Shown here in pieces: positions 24,091-33,041 of a stretch of DNA of 64,000 nt. The stretch's first letter is position 1, and every line of letters begins with the position of its first letter. The notes beneath the pieces are model-generated. The model did no database searches. It saw nothing but the letters and a program-made list of their open reading frames with translations, and was not told the DNA's origin. The position numbers were made by a program, and so were the translations under genes. Origin of the DNA: Clostridiales bacterium Firm_04 (GTDB lineage Bacteria; Bacillota; Clostridia; Oscillospirales; Ruminococcaceae); the NCBI GenBank assembly GCA_001603005.1, contig LVAJ01000040.1, forward strand, positions 38,622-102,621, in the 5' to 3' direction.

Positions 24091-26712
24091 TTAGCGCAGT
24101 GCAGCCTGTGCCGCAGCCAGTCTTGCGATCGGCACACGGAACGGCGAGCAGGAAACGTAATCCAGACCGATCTCGTGGCAGAACTCAACAGAAGTCGGAT
24201 CGCCGCCGTGCTCACCGCAGATACCGCAGTGGAGCTTCGGGTTGACCGGCTTGCCCAGTTCGATTGCCATCTTCATCAGCTTGCCGACGCCGACCTGGTC
24301 AAGCTTTGCGAACGGATCGCTCTCAAAGATCTTCTGATCGTAGTAAGCGCCGAGGAACTTGCCTGCGTCGTCACGGGAGAAGCCGAATGTCATCTGGGTG
24401 AGGTCATTGGTACCGAAGCAGAAGAAATCAGCTTCCTTCGCAATGTCATCAGCCGTCAGAGCTGCACGCGGGATCTCGATCATGGTACCGACCTGATACT
24501 TCAGATCTGCGCCTGCTGCTGCGATGACTTCGTCAGCGGTCTTGACAACAACGTCCTTGACGAACTTGAGCTCCTTGACCTCGCCGACGAGCGGGATCAT
24601 GATTTCCGGCTCAACAGTCCAGTCCGGATGTGCCTTCTTGACATTGATCGCAGCCTTGATGACAGCCTTGGTCTGCATTGCTGCGATTTCCGGATAGGTG
24701 ACAGCCAGACGGCAGCCGCGGTGGCCCATCATCGGGTTGAACTCATGCAGGGAAGCGATGATCGCCTTGATGTCCTCAACGGACTTGCCCTGTGCATCAG
24801 CCAGTGCCTTGATGTCAGCTTCTTCGGTCGGAACGAACTCGTGGAGCGGCGGATCCAGGAAACGAATGGTAACAGGATTGCCTTCCAGAGCCTCGTACAG
24901 AGCCTCGAAGTCAGCCTGCTGCATCGGCTCGATCTTTGCCAGAGCTGCCTCGCGCTGCTCAACAGTATCTGCGCAGATCATCTCACGGAATGCAGCGATT
25001 CTGGACGGCTCGAAGAACATGTGCTCGGTACGGCAGAGACCGATACCCTCAGCGCCAAGCTCTCTTGCCTTCTTCGCATCAGCCGGCGTATCCGCATTGG
25101 TGCGAACCTTCAGCTTGCGATACTTGTCTGCCCAGCCCATAACTCTGCCGAACTCGCCGGCGATCTGAGCGTCAACAGTCGGGATAATGCCCTTATAGAT
25201 GTTACCGGTGGTACCGTCAATGGAAATTGCATCGCCTTCCTTGAAGGTCTCGCCGTTGAGCGTGAACACCTTGTTTGCTTCGTCCATGTTGATGTCGGAG
25301 CAGCCGGAAACGCAGCAGGTACCCATACCACGTGCAACAACAGCTGCGTGAGAGGTCATACCGCCGCGGACAGTCAGGATACCCTGAGATGCCTTCATAC
25401 CGGTGATATCCTCCGGAGAGGTCTCCAGACGAACGAGGACGACCTTTTCGCCGCGTGCATTCCATGCCTCTGCATCATCAGCAGTGAAGACGACCTTACC
25501 GCATGCAGCACCGGGAGATGCGCCGAGACCCTTGCCCAGCGGGGTAGCAGCCTTCAGTGCCTTTGCATCGAACTGCGGGTGCAGCAGGGTGTCGAGGTTA
25601 CGCGGATCAATCATCAGAACAGCTTCCTGCTCGGTCTTCATGCCCTCATCAACGAGGTCGCAGGCGATCTTGAGAGCAGCCGGAGCGGTTCTCTTACCGT
25701 TGCGGCACTGGAGCATGTAGAGCTTCTTGTTCTCGACAGTGAACTCCATGTCCTGCATATCATGATAGTGCTCCTCGAGGATGCCGCAGACCTTGATGAA
25801 CTCTGCGTATGCCTCCGGGAACTCCTGCTCCATCTGAGCGATCGGCATCGGGGTACGGACACCTGCAACGACGTCCTCGCCCTGTGCGTTCTTCAGGAAC
25901 TCGCCCATGAGCTTCTTCTCGCCGGTAGCCGGATCACGGGTGAACGCAACACCGGTACCGCAGTCATCGCCCATGTTGCCGAATGCCATCATCTGCACGT
26001 TGACAGCGGTACCCCAGCTGTACGGGATATCGTTATCGCGGCGGTAGACGTTAGCACGCGGGTTGTCCCAGGAACGGAAAACAGCCTTGATTGCGCCCAT
26101 GAGCTGCTCCTTCGGATCAGACGGGAAGTCCTCACCGATCTTGGACTTGTACTCAGCCTTGAACTGCTCAGCAAGCTCCTTGAGGTCAGCAGCAGTCAGC
26201 TCAACGTCCTGTGTGACGCCGCGGTCTGCCTTCATCTTGTCGATGAGCTCCTCAAAGTACTTCTTGCCGACTTCCATAACGACGTCGGAATACATCTGAA
26301 TGAATCTTCTGTAGCAGTCATATGCCCAGCGCTCATTGCCGGACTTCTCAGCCATGGTCTTGACAACTTCTTCGTTCAGACCGAGGTTGAGGATCGTGTC
26401 CATCATACCCGGCATAGAAGCTCTTGCACCGGAACGGACAGAAACGAGCAGCGGATTCTCCTTGTCACCGAACTTCTTTCCGGTGATGCCTTCCATCTTG
26501 ACGATGTACTCTTCGATCTCAGCCATGATCTCAGGATTGATCTGACGCTTGTCCTCGTAGTACTGCGTGCAAGCCTCTGTCGAGATGGTGAAGCCCTGCG
26601 GAACCGGAAGACCGATGTTGGTCATCTCAGCGAGGTTCGCGCCCTTGCCGCCGAGGAGCTCACGCATGTTTGCGTTACCCTCAGAGAAGAGATAACAGTA
26701 TTTTTTGCCCAT
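24091..26712 (-). CDS. ppdK: PpdK, pyruvate phosphate dikinase
   Basis: 873-residue enzyme that interconverts PEP + AMP + PPi and pyruvate + ATP + Pi; in anaerobic clostridia it commonly replaces or complements pyruvate kinase in PPi-based glycolysis. It has an N-terminal ATP-grasp region (LLGGKGANLAEMTNIGLPVPQGFT), the swivelling phosphohistidine domain (GGMTSHAAVVARGMG, with the catalytic His), and a C-terminal TIM-barrel PEP domain with MGHRGCRL and the catalytic Cys in HCGICGEHGGDP. The start at 26712 has GGAGG 8 bp upstream; the upstream extension of the frame is non-coding in character. It has its own promoter and terminator, so it is monocistronic. Confidence 0.97.
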   Translation of the reverse strand: MGKKYCYLFSEGNANMRELLGGKGANLAEMTNIGLPVPQGFTISTEACTQYYEDKRQINPEIMAEIEEYIVKMEGITGKKFGDKENPLLVSVRSGARASMPGMMDTILNLGLNEEVVKTMAEKSGNERWAYDCYRRFIQMYSDVVMEVGKKYFEELIDKMKADRGVTQDVELTAADLKELAEQFKAEYKSKIGEDFPSDPKEQLMGAIKAVFRSWDNPRANVYRRDNDIPYSWGTAVNVQMMAFGNMGDDCGTGVAFTRDPATGEKKLMGEFLKNAQGEDVVAGVRTPMPIAQMEQEFPEAYAEFIKVCGILEEHYHDMQDMEFTVENKKLYMLQCRNGKRTAPAALKIACDLVDEGMKTEQEAVLMIDPRNLDTLLHPQFDAKALKAATPLGKGLGASPGAACGKVVFTADDAEAWNARGEKVVLVRLETSPEDITGMKASQGILTVRGGMTSHAAVVARGMGTCCVSGCSDINMDEANKVFTLNGETFKEGDAISIDGTTGNIYKGIIPTVDAQIAGEFGRVMGWADKYRKLKVRTNADTPADAKKARELGAEGIGLCRTEHMFFEPSRIAAFREMICADTVEQREAALAKIEPMQQADFEALYEALEGNPVTIRFLDPPLHEFVPTEEADIKALADAQGKSVEDIKAIIASLHEFNPMMGHRGCRLAVTYPEIAAMQTKAVIKAAINVKKAHPDWTVEPEIMIPLVGEVKELKFVKDVVVKTADEVIAAAGADLKYQVGTMIEIPRAALTADDIAKEADFFCFGTNDLTQMTFGFSRDDAGKFLGAYYDQKIFESDPFAKLDQVGVGKLMKMAIELGKPVNPKLHCGICGEHGGDPTSVEFCHEIGLDYVSCSPFRVPIARLAAAQAALR

Positions 26713-26801
26713 TGGAAAAACCTCCATTCTTTGTATACCGGCTGATCGCTTGTCGGGTTTGCTGCGGGCGCAGTCCACCCCAATAGCCGGAGATAGCATT
26801 A

Positions 26802-26807
26802 TTATAC
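26802..26807 (-). promoter_or_regulatory. Extended -10 promoter of ppdK
   Basis: On the minus strand TGGTATAAT forms an extended -10 (TGnTATAAT), about 90 bp before the ppdK start. The -35 position is poor, consistent with extended -10 use. Confidence 0.6.
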
Positions 26808-26897
26808 CATAAAATACAAGAAAAATCCAGTCCTTTTGCAAACATTTTTCCGGCAGCGGATATTTTTGGCATTTTTCCACAAATCTACAGATTTCCC

Positions 26898-26926
26898 TTG
26901 CAATTTCCGTGAAAATCGGGGATAAT
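26898..26926 (+). promoter_or_regulatory. Promoter of rnhA
   Basis: TTGCAA, 17 bp, GATAAT, in the 268-bp divergent gap between ppdK and rnhA. Confidence 0.65.
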
Positions 26927-26980
26927 GGTATGCGGAGCCGGTGAAAAAGACACGCCGGTCCGGAAAGGAACAGCATTCAT

Positions 26981-27448
26981 ATGATGATTGAAAACGGTCT
27001 GCCGCAGGTGCAGATCTTCTCGGACGGCGCGTGCAGCGGCAATCCCGGACCGGGCGGCTGGGGGACGATCTTACAATTCACCGATGCCGCCGGCAGGGTA
27101 CATGAGAAGGAGCTTTCCGGCGGGGAAGCGCATACGACGAACAACCGCATGGAGCTGACCGGCGTGATCTCCGGACTGGAAGCGCTGGTGAAGCCCTGTG
27201 CCGTGACGCTGACGACCGACAGCCGCTATGTTGTGGACAGTGTGACAAAGGGCTGGGTATATGCATGGCAGAAAAAGGGCTGGGTAAAGGCGGATAAAAA
27301 GCCCGCGCTGAATGTCGATCTCTGGGAGCGTCTGCTGCCGCTGCTGAAAAAGCATCAGGTGACCTTTGTCTGGGTAAAGGGACACGCGGGGCATCCGGAG
27401 AACGAGCGCTGCGATCAGCTCGCGGTCGCGGAGCGCATGCGCTTCTGA
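26981..27448 (+). CDS. rnhA: RNase HI
   Basis: 155-residue ribonuclease H type I, which degrades the RNA strand of RNA-DNA hybrids. The DEDD catalytic set is visible: Asp15 in FSDGACSGN, Glu58 in NNRMEL, Asp80 in TTDSRY and Asp145 in NERCDQLA, with the flexible-loop GHAGH. The basic-protrusion helix ([17 protein letters not shown]) is also present. AAAGGAA precedes the ATG; two adjacent ATGs make the start uncertain by one residue. Confidence 0.96.
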   Translation: MMIENGLPQVQIFSDGACSGNPGPGGWGTILQFTDAAGRVHEKELSGGEAHTTNNRMELTGVISGLEALVKPCAVTLTTDSRYVVDSVTKGWVYAWQKKGWVKADKKPALNVDLWERLLPLLKKHQVTFVWVKGHAGHPENERCDQLAVAERMRF

Positions 27449-27458
27449 CCGCACCGGC

Positions 27459-27659
27459 TCACGGCGTCAGCGCGGCTGCGAGCACTGCGGCTGCTGCCGA
27501 TGCGCCGAGTGCTTTCAGCATGACCGGCACGCAGGATCCCGGCTTTTCCGGCAACAGGACTGCTGCTGCGGTCTCCGCGGTGAGGACGCCGCAAAGTGTC
27601 TGAAAAAACGCGCGTTTTGCCCGCTGCATGCAAGTGCGGCGGGATCGTTTTTGCTCCAT
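27459..27659 (-). CDS. Small predicted membrane protein
   Basis: Possible 66-residue protein with a basic N-terminus (MEQKRSRRTCMQRAKR) and two Ala/Leu-rich hydrophobic stretches (about residues 17-38 and 47-66). AAAGGGG lies upstream of the ATG, and it is convergent with rnhA, only 10 bp apart. I recognise no family, and GC-rich DNA can hold such frames by chance. Confidence 0.4.
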   Translation of the reverse strand: MEQKRSRRTCMQRAKRAFFQTLCGVLTAETAAAVLLPEKPGSCVPVMLKALGASAAAAVLAAALTP

Positions 27660-27753
27660 GCAATCACCCCTTTCGCTTCTGCAATCCTATGCGGCAGCGC
27701 CGCGGACGGTGCGGCAGAAAACATGAAACTTTCTGAAAAGTCATAATTCTGCT

Positions 27754-27781
27754 TGATTTTTTTGCGGTTTCATGCTATAAT
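27754..27781 (+). promoter_or_regulatory. Promoter of the GGDEF gene
   Basis: TTGATT, 16-bp spacer, TATAAT, about 60 bp before the start. It heads the probable GGDEF-malQ-esterase operon. Confidence 0.7.
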
Positions 27782-27841
27782 TACGGTGATTATACCGAAA
27801 CGCCCGCAATCCCAACATTGAGATCAGGACGGTGAAGCATT

Positions 27842-29758
27842 ATGGCAGAAGAACATGTCCGCAGCTTTGCGGTGATCGTCGCAGGAACAGACGAGGAATA
27901 TCAGAGCAGCGTGCTCAGCGGCATCATGGATGCGGCAAAGACAGAGCAGGTGAATGCATCCGTTTTTGCGTCATTCGGCGGCGTGCTGGAGAATCCGCTC
28001 TGCGATATCGGCGAATACAATATCTACCGGCTGGCGAACTTCCGGAAATTTGACGGCGCGATTTTGCTGACCAACACGATCATAGATCCGATGGTGCGCG
28101 CGCAGGTGATACAGGGCGTGCAGCAGGCGGGGATCCCGGCGGTCGTGCTCGATGACAGCAGCATTCCGGATTTCCACAACATCCGCATTGACAATGAAAA
28201 GGCGATGCGCGAGGTCACGGAGCATGTTATCACGGTGCACGGCGCGAAAACGATCAACTATATCTCCGGACCGCTGGAAAATCCCGAGGCGAACAGCCGC
28301 TATCTGGCATTTCTGGACGTCATGGCGGCGCACGGCATGAAAGCGGCGCAGGAGCGCATCTATTTCGGCGATTTCCGCCCGACGTCGGGCAAGGCGGCTG
28401 CGGAAGCGTTTCTCCGCTCCGGACTGCCGCTGCCGGATGCGGTCATCTGCGCGAACGATGCAATGGCGCTGGAAGCGGTCAGTGTCCTGAAACAGAACGG
28501 CATCCGTGTGCCGGAAGATGTGATCGTCACCGGATTTGATAACACCTATTACGCGCGGTATCACAATCCGTCGCTGACAACAGTTGCGCGTCCGCTTTAC
28601 GATGTCGGACAGCAGGCTGTCAGGATGCTGGTGCGGATCCTGAACGGCGAGCCATGCGAAAAAACGGTCACGCTGGAATCCCATATGGTTCTGCAGGGGA
28701 GCTGCGGCTGTGTCAGCGACAACGACTGCGATTTCCGGCAGTACAGAGAGGATACGTATGATCTGATCAAGCGCAACCGCACGGACGTTTCGCTCTTTAA
28801 CCGCATGACCTCCGCGCTTGCGGGAACGGAAACGACCGAGGACAATGTGCGGACGCTCACAAAGTTCATGCAGGAGCTTGGCTGCGAGGAATGCAGCATC
28901 TGCCTGTGCGACCGCTGGCAGAGCGCCTTCCGCGGCGGCGAGAATGCAGAGGCGGTTCCGGTCTACGGCTATACCGAAGAAATGTCCGCGCCGTATGTCC
29001 GGACGGAATACGGCACCGGCTCGATCGAATCGTTCCGGAGCGAGGATATGTTTCCTGTGGAGCCGGACGATCCCGGCAGCACAAGCTTCTTTCTGCCGCT
29101 GCATTTCCGGGAGCGCTGCATCGGCTACTATATAATAACAAACGGCGATTTCCCGATCCGGAGCATGCTCTGTCATTCGTTCATGCTCGGCATCAGCCAT
29201 TCATTTGAAAATATCCGCAAGCTCGTGCATCTCAATAATGCGATCCGTGAGCTTGACAGGCTGTATGTGCTCGATCCGCTCTGCGGGATCTATAACCGCA
29301 ACGGCTTCATCCGGCTTGCCGATCAGCTGTTCCGGCAGTGTCAGCGGACAGGCGACACGCTGATGATCTCGTTCATTGATATGGACGGGCTGAAATATGT
29401 GAATGACAATTACGGGCATGACGAGGGCGATTTTGCGCTCCGGCAGCTTGCCGAGGTCATCAGCGAATGCTGCGGCAGTACGATGACCTGTGCGCGCTTC
29501 GGCGGTGATGAGTTCATCGCGATCGGCAGCGGCATGACGCAGGACGATGCGGCACGCTTTGAGAAAGCGTTCTTTGATACGCTGCGGGAGACCAATGCGA
29601 TCATCGCAAAGCCCTACCGTCTGGACGCGAGCATCGGCAGCTATCTGACGGCGGTGGAGCCGGACATGAAGCTGTTCACGCTGATCGCGCAGGCGGATCA
29701 GGCGATGTATGAGCAGAAAAAACGAAAGAATATCTCCCGCTATCTGCGGCGGGACTGA
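27842..29758 (+). CDS. LacI-type sugar-binding domain with GGDEF diguanylate cyclase
   Basis: 638-residue soluble protein. Residues about 8-290 match the effector-binding core of LacI/GalR regulators (AGIPAVVLDDSS, DNEKAMREVTEHVI, PDAVICANDAMALEAV, VPEDVIVTGFDNT), but no helix-turn-helix precedes it. A linker region with several Cys follows (about 290-460), and then a GGDEF domain (about 475-638) with an intact RFGGDEF active site. No signal peptide or membrane segment is visible, so ligand sensing is cytoplasmic. Its next gene is malQ, 8 bp on, suggesting that a malto-oligosaccharide or other sugar controls c-di-GMP synthesis. The domain architecture is seen; ligand and output are inferred. 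Confidence 0.85.
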   Translation: MAEEHVRSFAVIVAGTDEEYQSSVLSGIMDAAKTEQVNASVFASFGGVLENPLCDIGEYNIYRLANFRKFDGAILLTNTIIDPMVRAQVIQGVQQAGIPAVVLDDSSIPDFHNIRIDNEKAMREVTEHVITVHGAKTINYISGPLENPEANSRYLAFLDVMAAHGMKAAQERIYFGDFRPTSGKAAAEAFLRSGLPLPDAVICANDAMALEAVSVLKQNGIRVPEDVIVTGFDNTYYARYHNPSLTTVARPLYDVGQQAVRMLVRILNGEPCEKTVTLESHMVLQGSCGCVSDNDCDFRQYREDTYDLIKRNRTDVSLFNRMTSALAGTETTEDNVRTLTKFMQELGCEECSICLCDRWQSAFRGGENAEAVPVYGYTEEMSAPYVRTEYGTGSIESFRSEDMFPVEPDDPGSTSFFLPLHFRERCIGYYIITNGDFPIRSMLCHSFMLGISHSFENIRKLVHLNNAIRELDRLYVLDPLCGIYNRNGFIRLADQLFRQCQRTGDTLMISFIDMDGLKYVNDNYGHDEGDFALRQLAEVISECCGSTMTCARFGGDEFIAIGSGMTQDDAARFEKAFFDTLRETNAIIAKPYRLDASIGSYLTAVEPDMKLFTLIAQADQAMYEQKKRKNISRYLRRD

Positions 29759-29766
29759 GGTGTGAT

Positions 29767-31284
29767 ATGATGCGAGAAAGCGGCATTTTGCTGCCTGTGA
29801 CCGCGCTGCCGTCCCGGCACGGCGTCGGAAAGCTCGGTCAGGCTGCATTTGATTTTGTGGATTTTCTGCGGGATGCGGGCTGTCATTACTGGCAGGTGCT
29901 TCCGCTCTCCCCGACCGGATTCGGCGATTCGCCGTATCAGTCCTGCTCGTGCTTTGCGGGCAATCCGTATCTGATCGACTTTGACAGACTGACGGCGCGC
30001 GGCTGGCTGACGCCTGCGGATTACGAGGGCATGCAGTGGGATGCGGACACAGGGGAGATCGACTATCCTTTGCTGTATCAGCAGATCATGCCGGTGCTGC
30101 GGATCGCCTACCGGAAATTTCTGGCACACAAGCCGGTCGGATTCCGGCGTTTTTGCAGCAGGCATAAAGCATGGCTGAATGACTATGCACTGTTCATGGC
30201 GCTGAAAACGGCGCATCAGGGCAGAGCGTGGTACGAATGGGAGCCGGAACTTGCGGGCTGTCAGAAAGACGCGGTCGCGGCGGCAAGAGAAAAGTATGCG
30301 GACGATATCCAGTTCTACTGTTTTGTGCAGTTCTGCTTCTTTACGCAGTGGGAAGCGCTCAAGCAGTACGCAAATCAGCAGGGCATCCGCATCATCGGCG
30401 ATATCCCGATCTATGCGGCATATGACAGCGCAGAGGTCTGGGCACAGCCGAAGCTGTTCCGGCTGGACAGCGAAAAGAAGCCGGTCGCCGTGGCAGGCTG
30501 CCCGCCCGACTGCTTTGCCGAGACCGGTCAGCTCTGGGGCAATCCGCTCTGGGACTGGGATGCAATGGCGAAAAACGGGTACAAATGGTGGCTGAACCGC
30601 CTTGCCTTTACGCTGGAGATGTATGACACGGTGCGCATCGACCATTTCCGCGGCTTTGAAAAATACTATGCGATCCCTTACGGGCATGAGACTGCCGAGC
30701 ACGGAAAATGGATCAAGGGGCCGGACTACGCGCTCTGGAAAGCGGCAAAGGAGAAATTCGGCGAGATGCATGTCATCGCAGAGGATCTCGGCAACATTAC
30801 GCCGGCAGTCGTGCGGCTGCTGAAACGCACCGGATTCCCCGGCATGAAGGTTTTGCAGTTTGCATTTGACAGCGGCGCGGAGAATCCGTATCTGCCGCAT
30901 AATTTTGAGACATCGAACTGCGTCTGCTATACCGGCACGCACGATAACCATACGCTGCGCGGCTGGGTAAAGAGCAATGAGGACGCGGTCAATGACTACG
31001 CAATGCGGTATCTCGGCGTGAAGAAAGCGAAAAAGCTCCCGAAGGCGATGCTGCGCGCGGCATGGGGCAGCACGGCAAGGATCGCCGTGGCACCTTTGCA
31101 GGATTTCCTGAACGCACCGCCCTCTGCGCGCATCAATACGCCCTCGACGCTCGGCGGAAACTGGGTGTTCCGCACGAAAAAATCGGATTATTCCGCAAAG
31201 CTGAAAGCGTATATCCGCTCGCTGAACGAGACCTACGGCAGACTGAATGTGCCTGCGGATGAACCGGAAGACAAGCAGCGATGA
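29767..31284 (+). CDS. malQ: MalQ, 4-alpha-glucanotransferase
   Basis: 505-residue GH77 amylomaltase that transfers alpha-1,4-glucan segments between malto-oligosaccharides. It opens with the family start SGILLPVTALPSRHGVGKLG and shows WQVLPLSPTGFGDSPYQS. The catalytic nucleophile Asp is in RIDHFRGF, the acid/base Glu in IAEDLG, and the third Asp in TGTHDNHT. No signal peptide is seen, so it is cytoplasmic. It begins 8 bp after the GGDEF gene with a GAGGTG ribosome-binding site and is followed 13 bp later by an esterase gene. Confidence 0.95.
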   Translation: MMRESGILLPVTALPSRHGVGKLGQAAFDFVDFLRDAGCHYWQVLPLSPTGFGDSPYQSCSCFAGNPYLIDFDRLTARGWLTPADYEGMQWDADTGEIDYPLLYQQIMPVLRIAYRKFLAHKPVGFRRFCSRHKAWLNDYALFMALKTAHQGRAWYEWEPELAGCQKDAVAAAREKYADDIQFYCFVQFCFFTQWEALKQYANQQGIRIIGDIPIYAAYDSAEVWAQPKLFRLDSEKKPVAVAGCPPDCFAETGQLWGNPLWDWDAMAKNGYKWWLNRLAFTLEMYDTVRIDHFRGFEKYYAIPYGHETAEHGKWIKGPDYALWKAAKEKFGEMHVIAEDLGNITPAVVRLLKRTGFPGMKVLQFAFDSGAENPYLPHNFETSNCVCYTGTHDNHTLRGWVKSNEDAVNDYAMRYLGVKKAKKLPKAMLRAAWGSTARIAVAPLQDFLNAPPSARINTPSTLGGNWVFRTKKSDYSAKLKAYIRSLNETYGRLNVPADEPEDKQR

Positions 31285-31297
31285 AAAGGAGCAGAAC

Positions 31298-32803
31298 ATG
31301 AGAGCAGCGGCAATTTTCAGCGACCATATGGTTTTGCAGCGGGAAAAGCCGGTCGCCGTCTGGGGCGACGGAAAAGACGGCAGAACCGTCACCGTCACGC
31401 TCGGTGGGTACAGCGCATCCGATACGGTGCGGGACGGCAAATGGCGCGTGACGCTCCCGCCGATGCCGGCAGCCGGCGGACTGACCATGACGGTACGCTG
31501 CGGCGCGGTCGTCCGGACATTTCAGGACATCGCGGTCGGCGAGGTCTGGCTCTGCGGCGGTCAGAGCAATATGGAATATGAGATCCGGAATGACGCAAAC
31601 GGCAAGGCGCTGCTGGAAACGCTTACGCCTGACTGCGGCGTGCGGTTCTATTACACCCCGAAGCAGAATGTCATTGACGAAAGCTTTGAACGCACCGAGC
31701 GCAAAACCTGCTGGCAGACCGCCTCGCCGGAGCAGTCCCGCGCGTGGTCGGCGGTCGGGCTGTATTTTGCGCTGGAAACGGCAAAGCGGCTCGGCGTGAC
31801 GGTCGGGCTGATCGGCTGCAACCGGGGCGGCACGTCCGCAGCCGCGTGGGTATCCCGCGATGTGCTCGAACAGGATACCGCTTTACAGGCATATCTTGCG
31901 GAATATGATGCGGAGACTGCGGGAAAAACGGCGGATGCGCTGAATGCGGAATATGACGAATATGCTGCATTTCAGGAGAAATACTGGGCGCGCCGGAGCA
32001 AGCTGATGCAGGAGCAGCCGGAGCTGACAGATACGCAGGCGGAGGCACTGCTCGGCAAGGATCGCTACCCCGGACCGATGGGGCCGAAAAACGAGCGGCG
32101 CCCCTGCGGACTGTATGAGACCATGCTGATGCGCGTCTGTCCGTATACGCTGCGCGGATTCCTGTTTTATCAGGGCGAAACGGACGAAAACCGTCCGGAA
32201 AGCTATGCGCGGCTGCTGACCGGACTGATCGGCTGCTGGCGGCGGGACTGGGAGGATCCGGCACTGCCGTTCCTCTTTGTGCAGCTTCCGGGCTACCGGC
32301 ATCCCGATGCGCCGGAGAACGACTGCTGGTGCCGGATCCGCGAGGCACAGCTTGCAGTATCCGAAAGCGTGCAAGATACCGGACTTGCCGTCATCACCGA
32401 CTGCGGCAGCCGCGATCATCTGCACCCGACGGACAAGGCACCGGTCGGGCACAGGCTGGCGCTTCAGGCGCTGTACCGCGTCTACGGGCTAATCGCGCAG
32501 GAAGATGCATGCGCGCCGGTGTACCGCACAAGCTATCCGGTCGGGAACACAATGGTCGTGCTGATCGGCAATGCGGATGCGGGCTTCCGGCTGACCGGAA
32601 CGCCGGCGGGCTTTGAAATTGCCGGCAAGGACGGCGTATACTATCCGGCATCTGCTGTACTTGAACGCGGCAGGATCACGCTGACGGCGCCGGAAGTCAA
32701 GGCACCGCGGTATGCGCGCTATGCGTGGTGCGGTTATCCGGAGATCACGGTCTACGGCATGAACGGACTGCCGCTCACACCGTTCCGGACAGACCGCTTC
32801 TGA
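31298..32803 (+). CDS. Sialate O-acetylesterase-family (SGNH) esterase
   Basis: 501-residue SGNH/SASA carbohydrate esterase. The nucleophile Ser90 is in the CGGQSNMEY block, and the Asp/His pair is in CGSRDHLHPTDK. An N-terminal beta domain (residues 1-80, MVLQREKPVAVWGDGKDG) is typical of sialate O-acetylesterases, and the FYQGETD motif supports this. There is no signal peptide, so it would deacetylate imported oligosaccharides; in a plant-fibre degrader acetylated hemicellulose fragments are at least as likely as sialic acid. AAAGGAG precedes the ATG at 31298, which I prefer to an upstream in-frame start inside malQ. Confidence 0.85.
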   Translation: MRAAAIFSDHMVLQREKPVAVWGDGKDGRTVTVTLGGYSASDTVRDGKWRVTLPPMPAAGGLTMTVRCGAVVRTFQDIAVGEVWLCGGQSNMEYEIRNDANGKALLETLTPDCGVRFYYTPKQNVIDESFERTERKTCWQTASPEQSRAWSAVGLYFALETAKRLGVTVGLIGCNRGGTSAAAWVSRDVLEQDTALQAYLAEYDAETAGKTADALNAEYDEYAAFQEKYWARRSKLMQEQPELTDTQAEALLGKDRYPGPMGPKNERRPCGLYETMLMRVCPYTLRGFLFYQGETDENRPESYARLLTGLIGCWRRDWEDPALPFLFVQLPGYRHPDAPENDCWCRIREAQLAVSESVQDTGLAVITDCGSRDHLHPTDKAPVGHRLALQALYRVYGLIAQEDACAPVYRTSYPVGNTMVVLIGNADAGFRLTGTPAGFEIAGKDGVYYPASAVLERGRITLTAPEVKAPRYARYAWCGYPEITVYGMNGLPLTPFRTDRF

Positions 32804-32817
32804 CAGAATTTGTTTTT

Positions 32818-32858
32818 GATCCCGATGTTCTTCTAACAGAATATCGGGATCGTGCTGT
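32818..32858 (+). terminator. Terminator after the esterase gene
   Basis: Perfect 9-bp GATCCCGAT / ATCGGGATC hairpin with a 16-nt AT-rich loop, then GTGCTGTTTTGCC. It closes the GGDEF-malQ-esterase unit. Confidence 0.8.
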
Positions 32859-32952
32859 TTTGCCTGTTTTTGACTTTGTATCCGGCAAAATGTCTGATTC
32901 TGACGAAAAAGAGAGAAAAAATCTGGTGCATGCCCCAAAATGCGAAAGATTC

Positions 32953-32981
32953 TTGACATCAGGCGAAAAAAGCGGTATAAT
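32953..32981 (+). promoter_or_regulatory. Strong promoter of the dlt-like operon
   Basis: TTGACA, 17 bp, TATAAT: a full consensus match, 60 bp before the first gene. The next seven genes follow with gaps of at most 56 bp. Confidence 0.9.
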
Positions 32982-33041
32982 AAAATGTACGACTGTAACA
33001 AAATAAATCGGATTTCCGATCAAATGGGAAAGGCGTTTGCT

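Noticed and set aside
24175..26745. Long antisense frame opposite ppdK (about 850 codons)
   Set aside because: No ribosome-binding site and no recognisable domain; ppdK on the other strand is certain.
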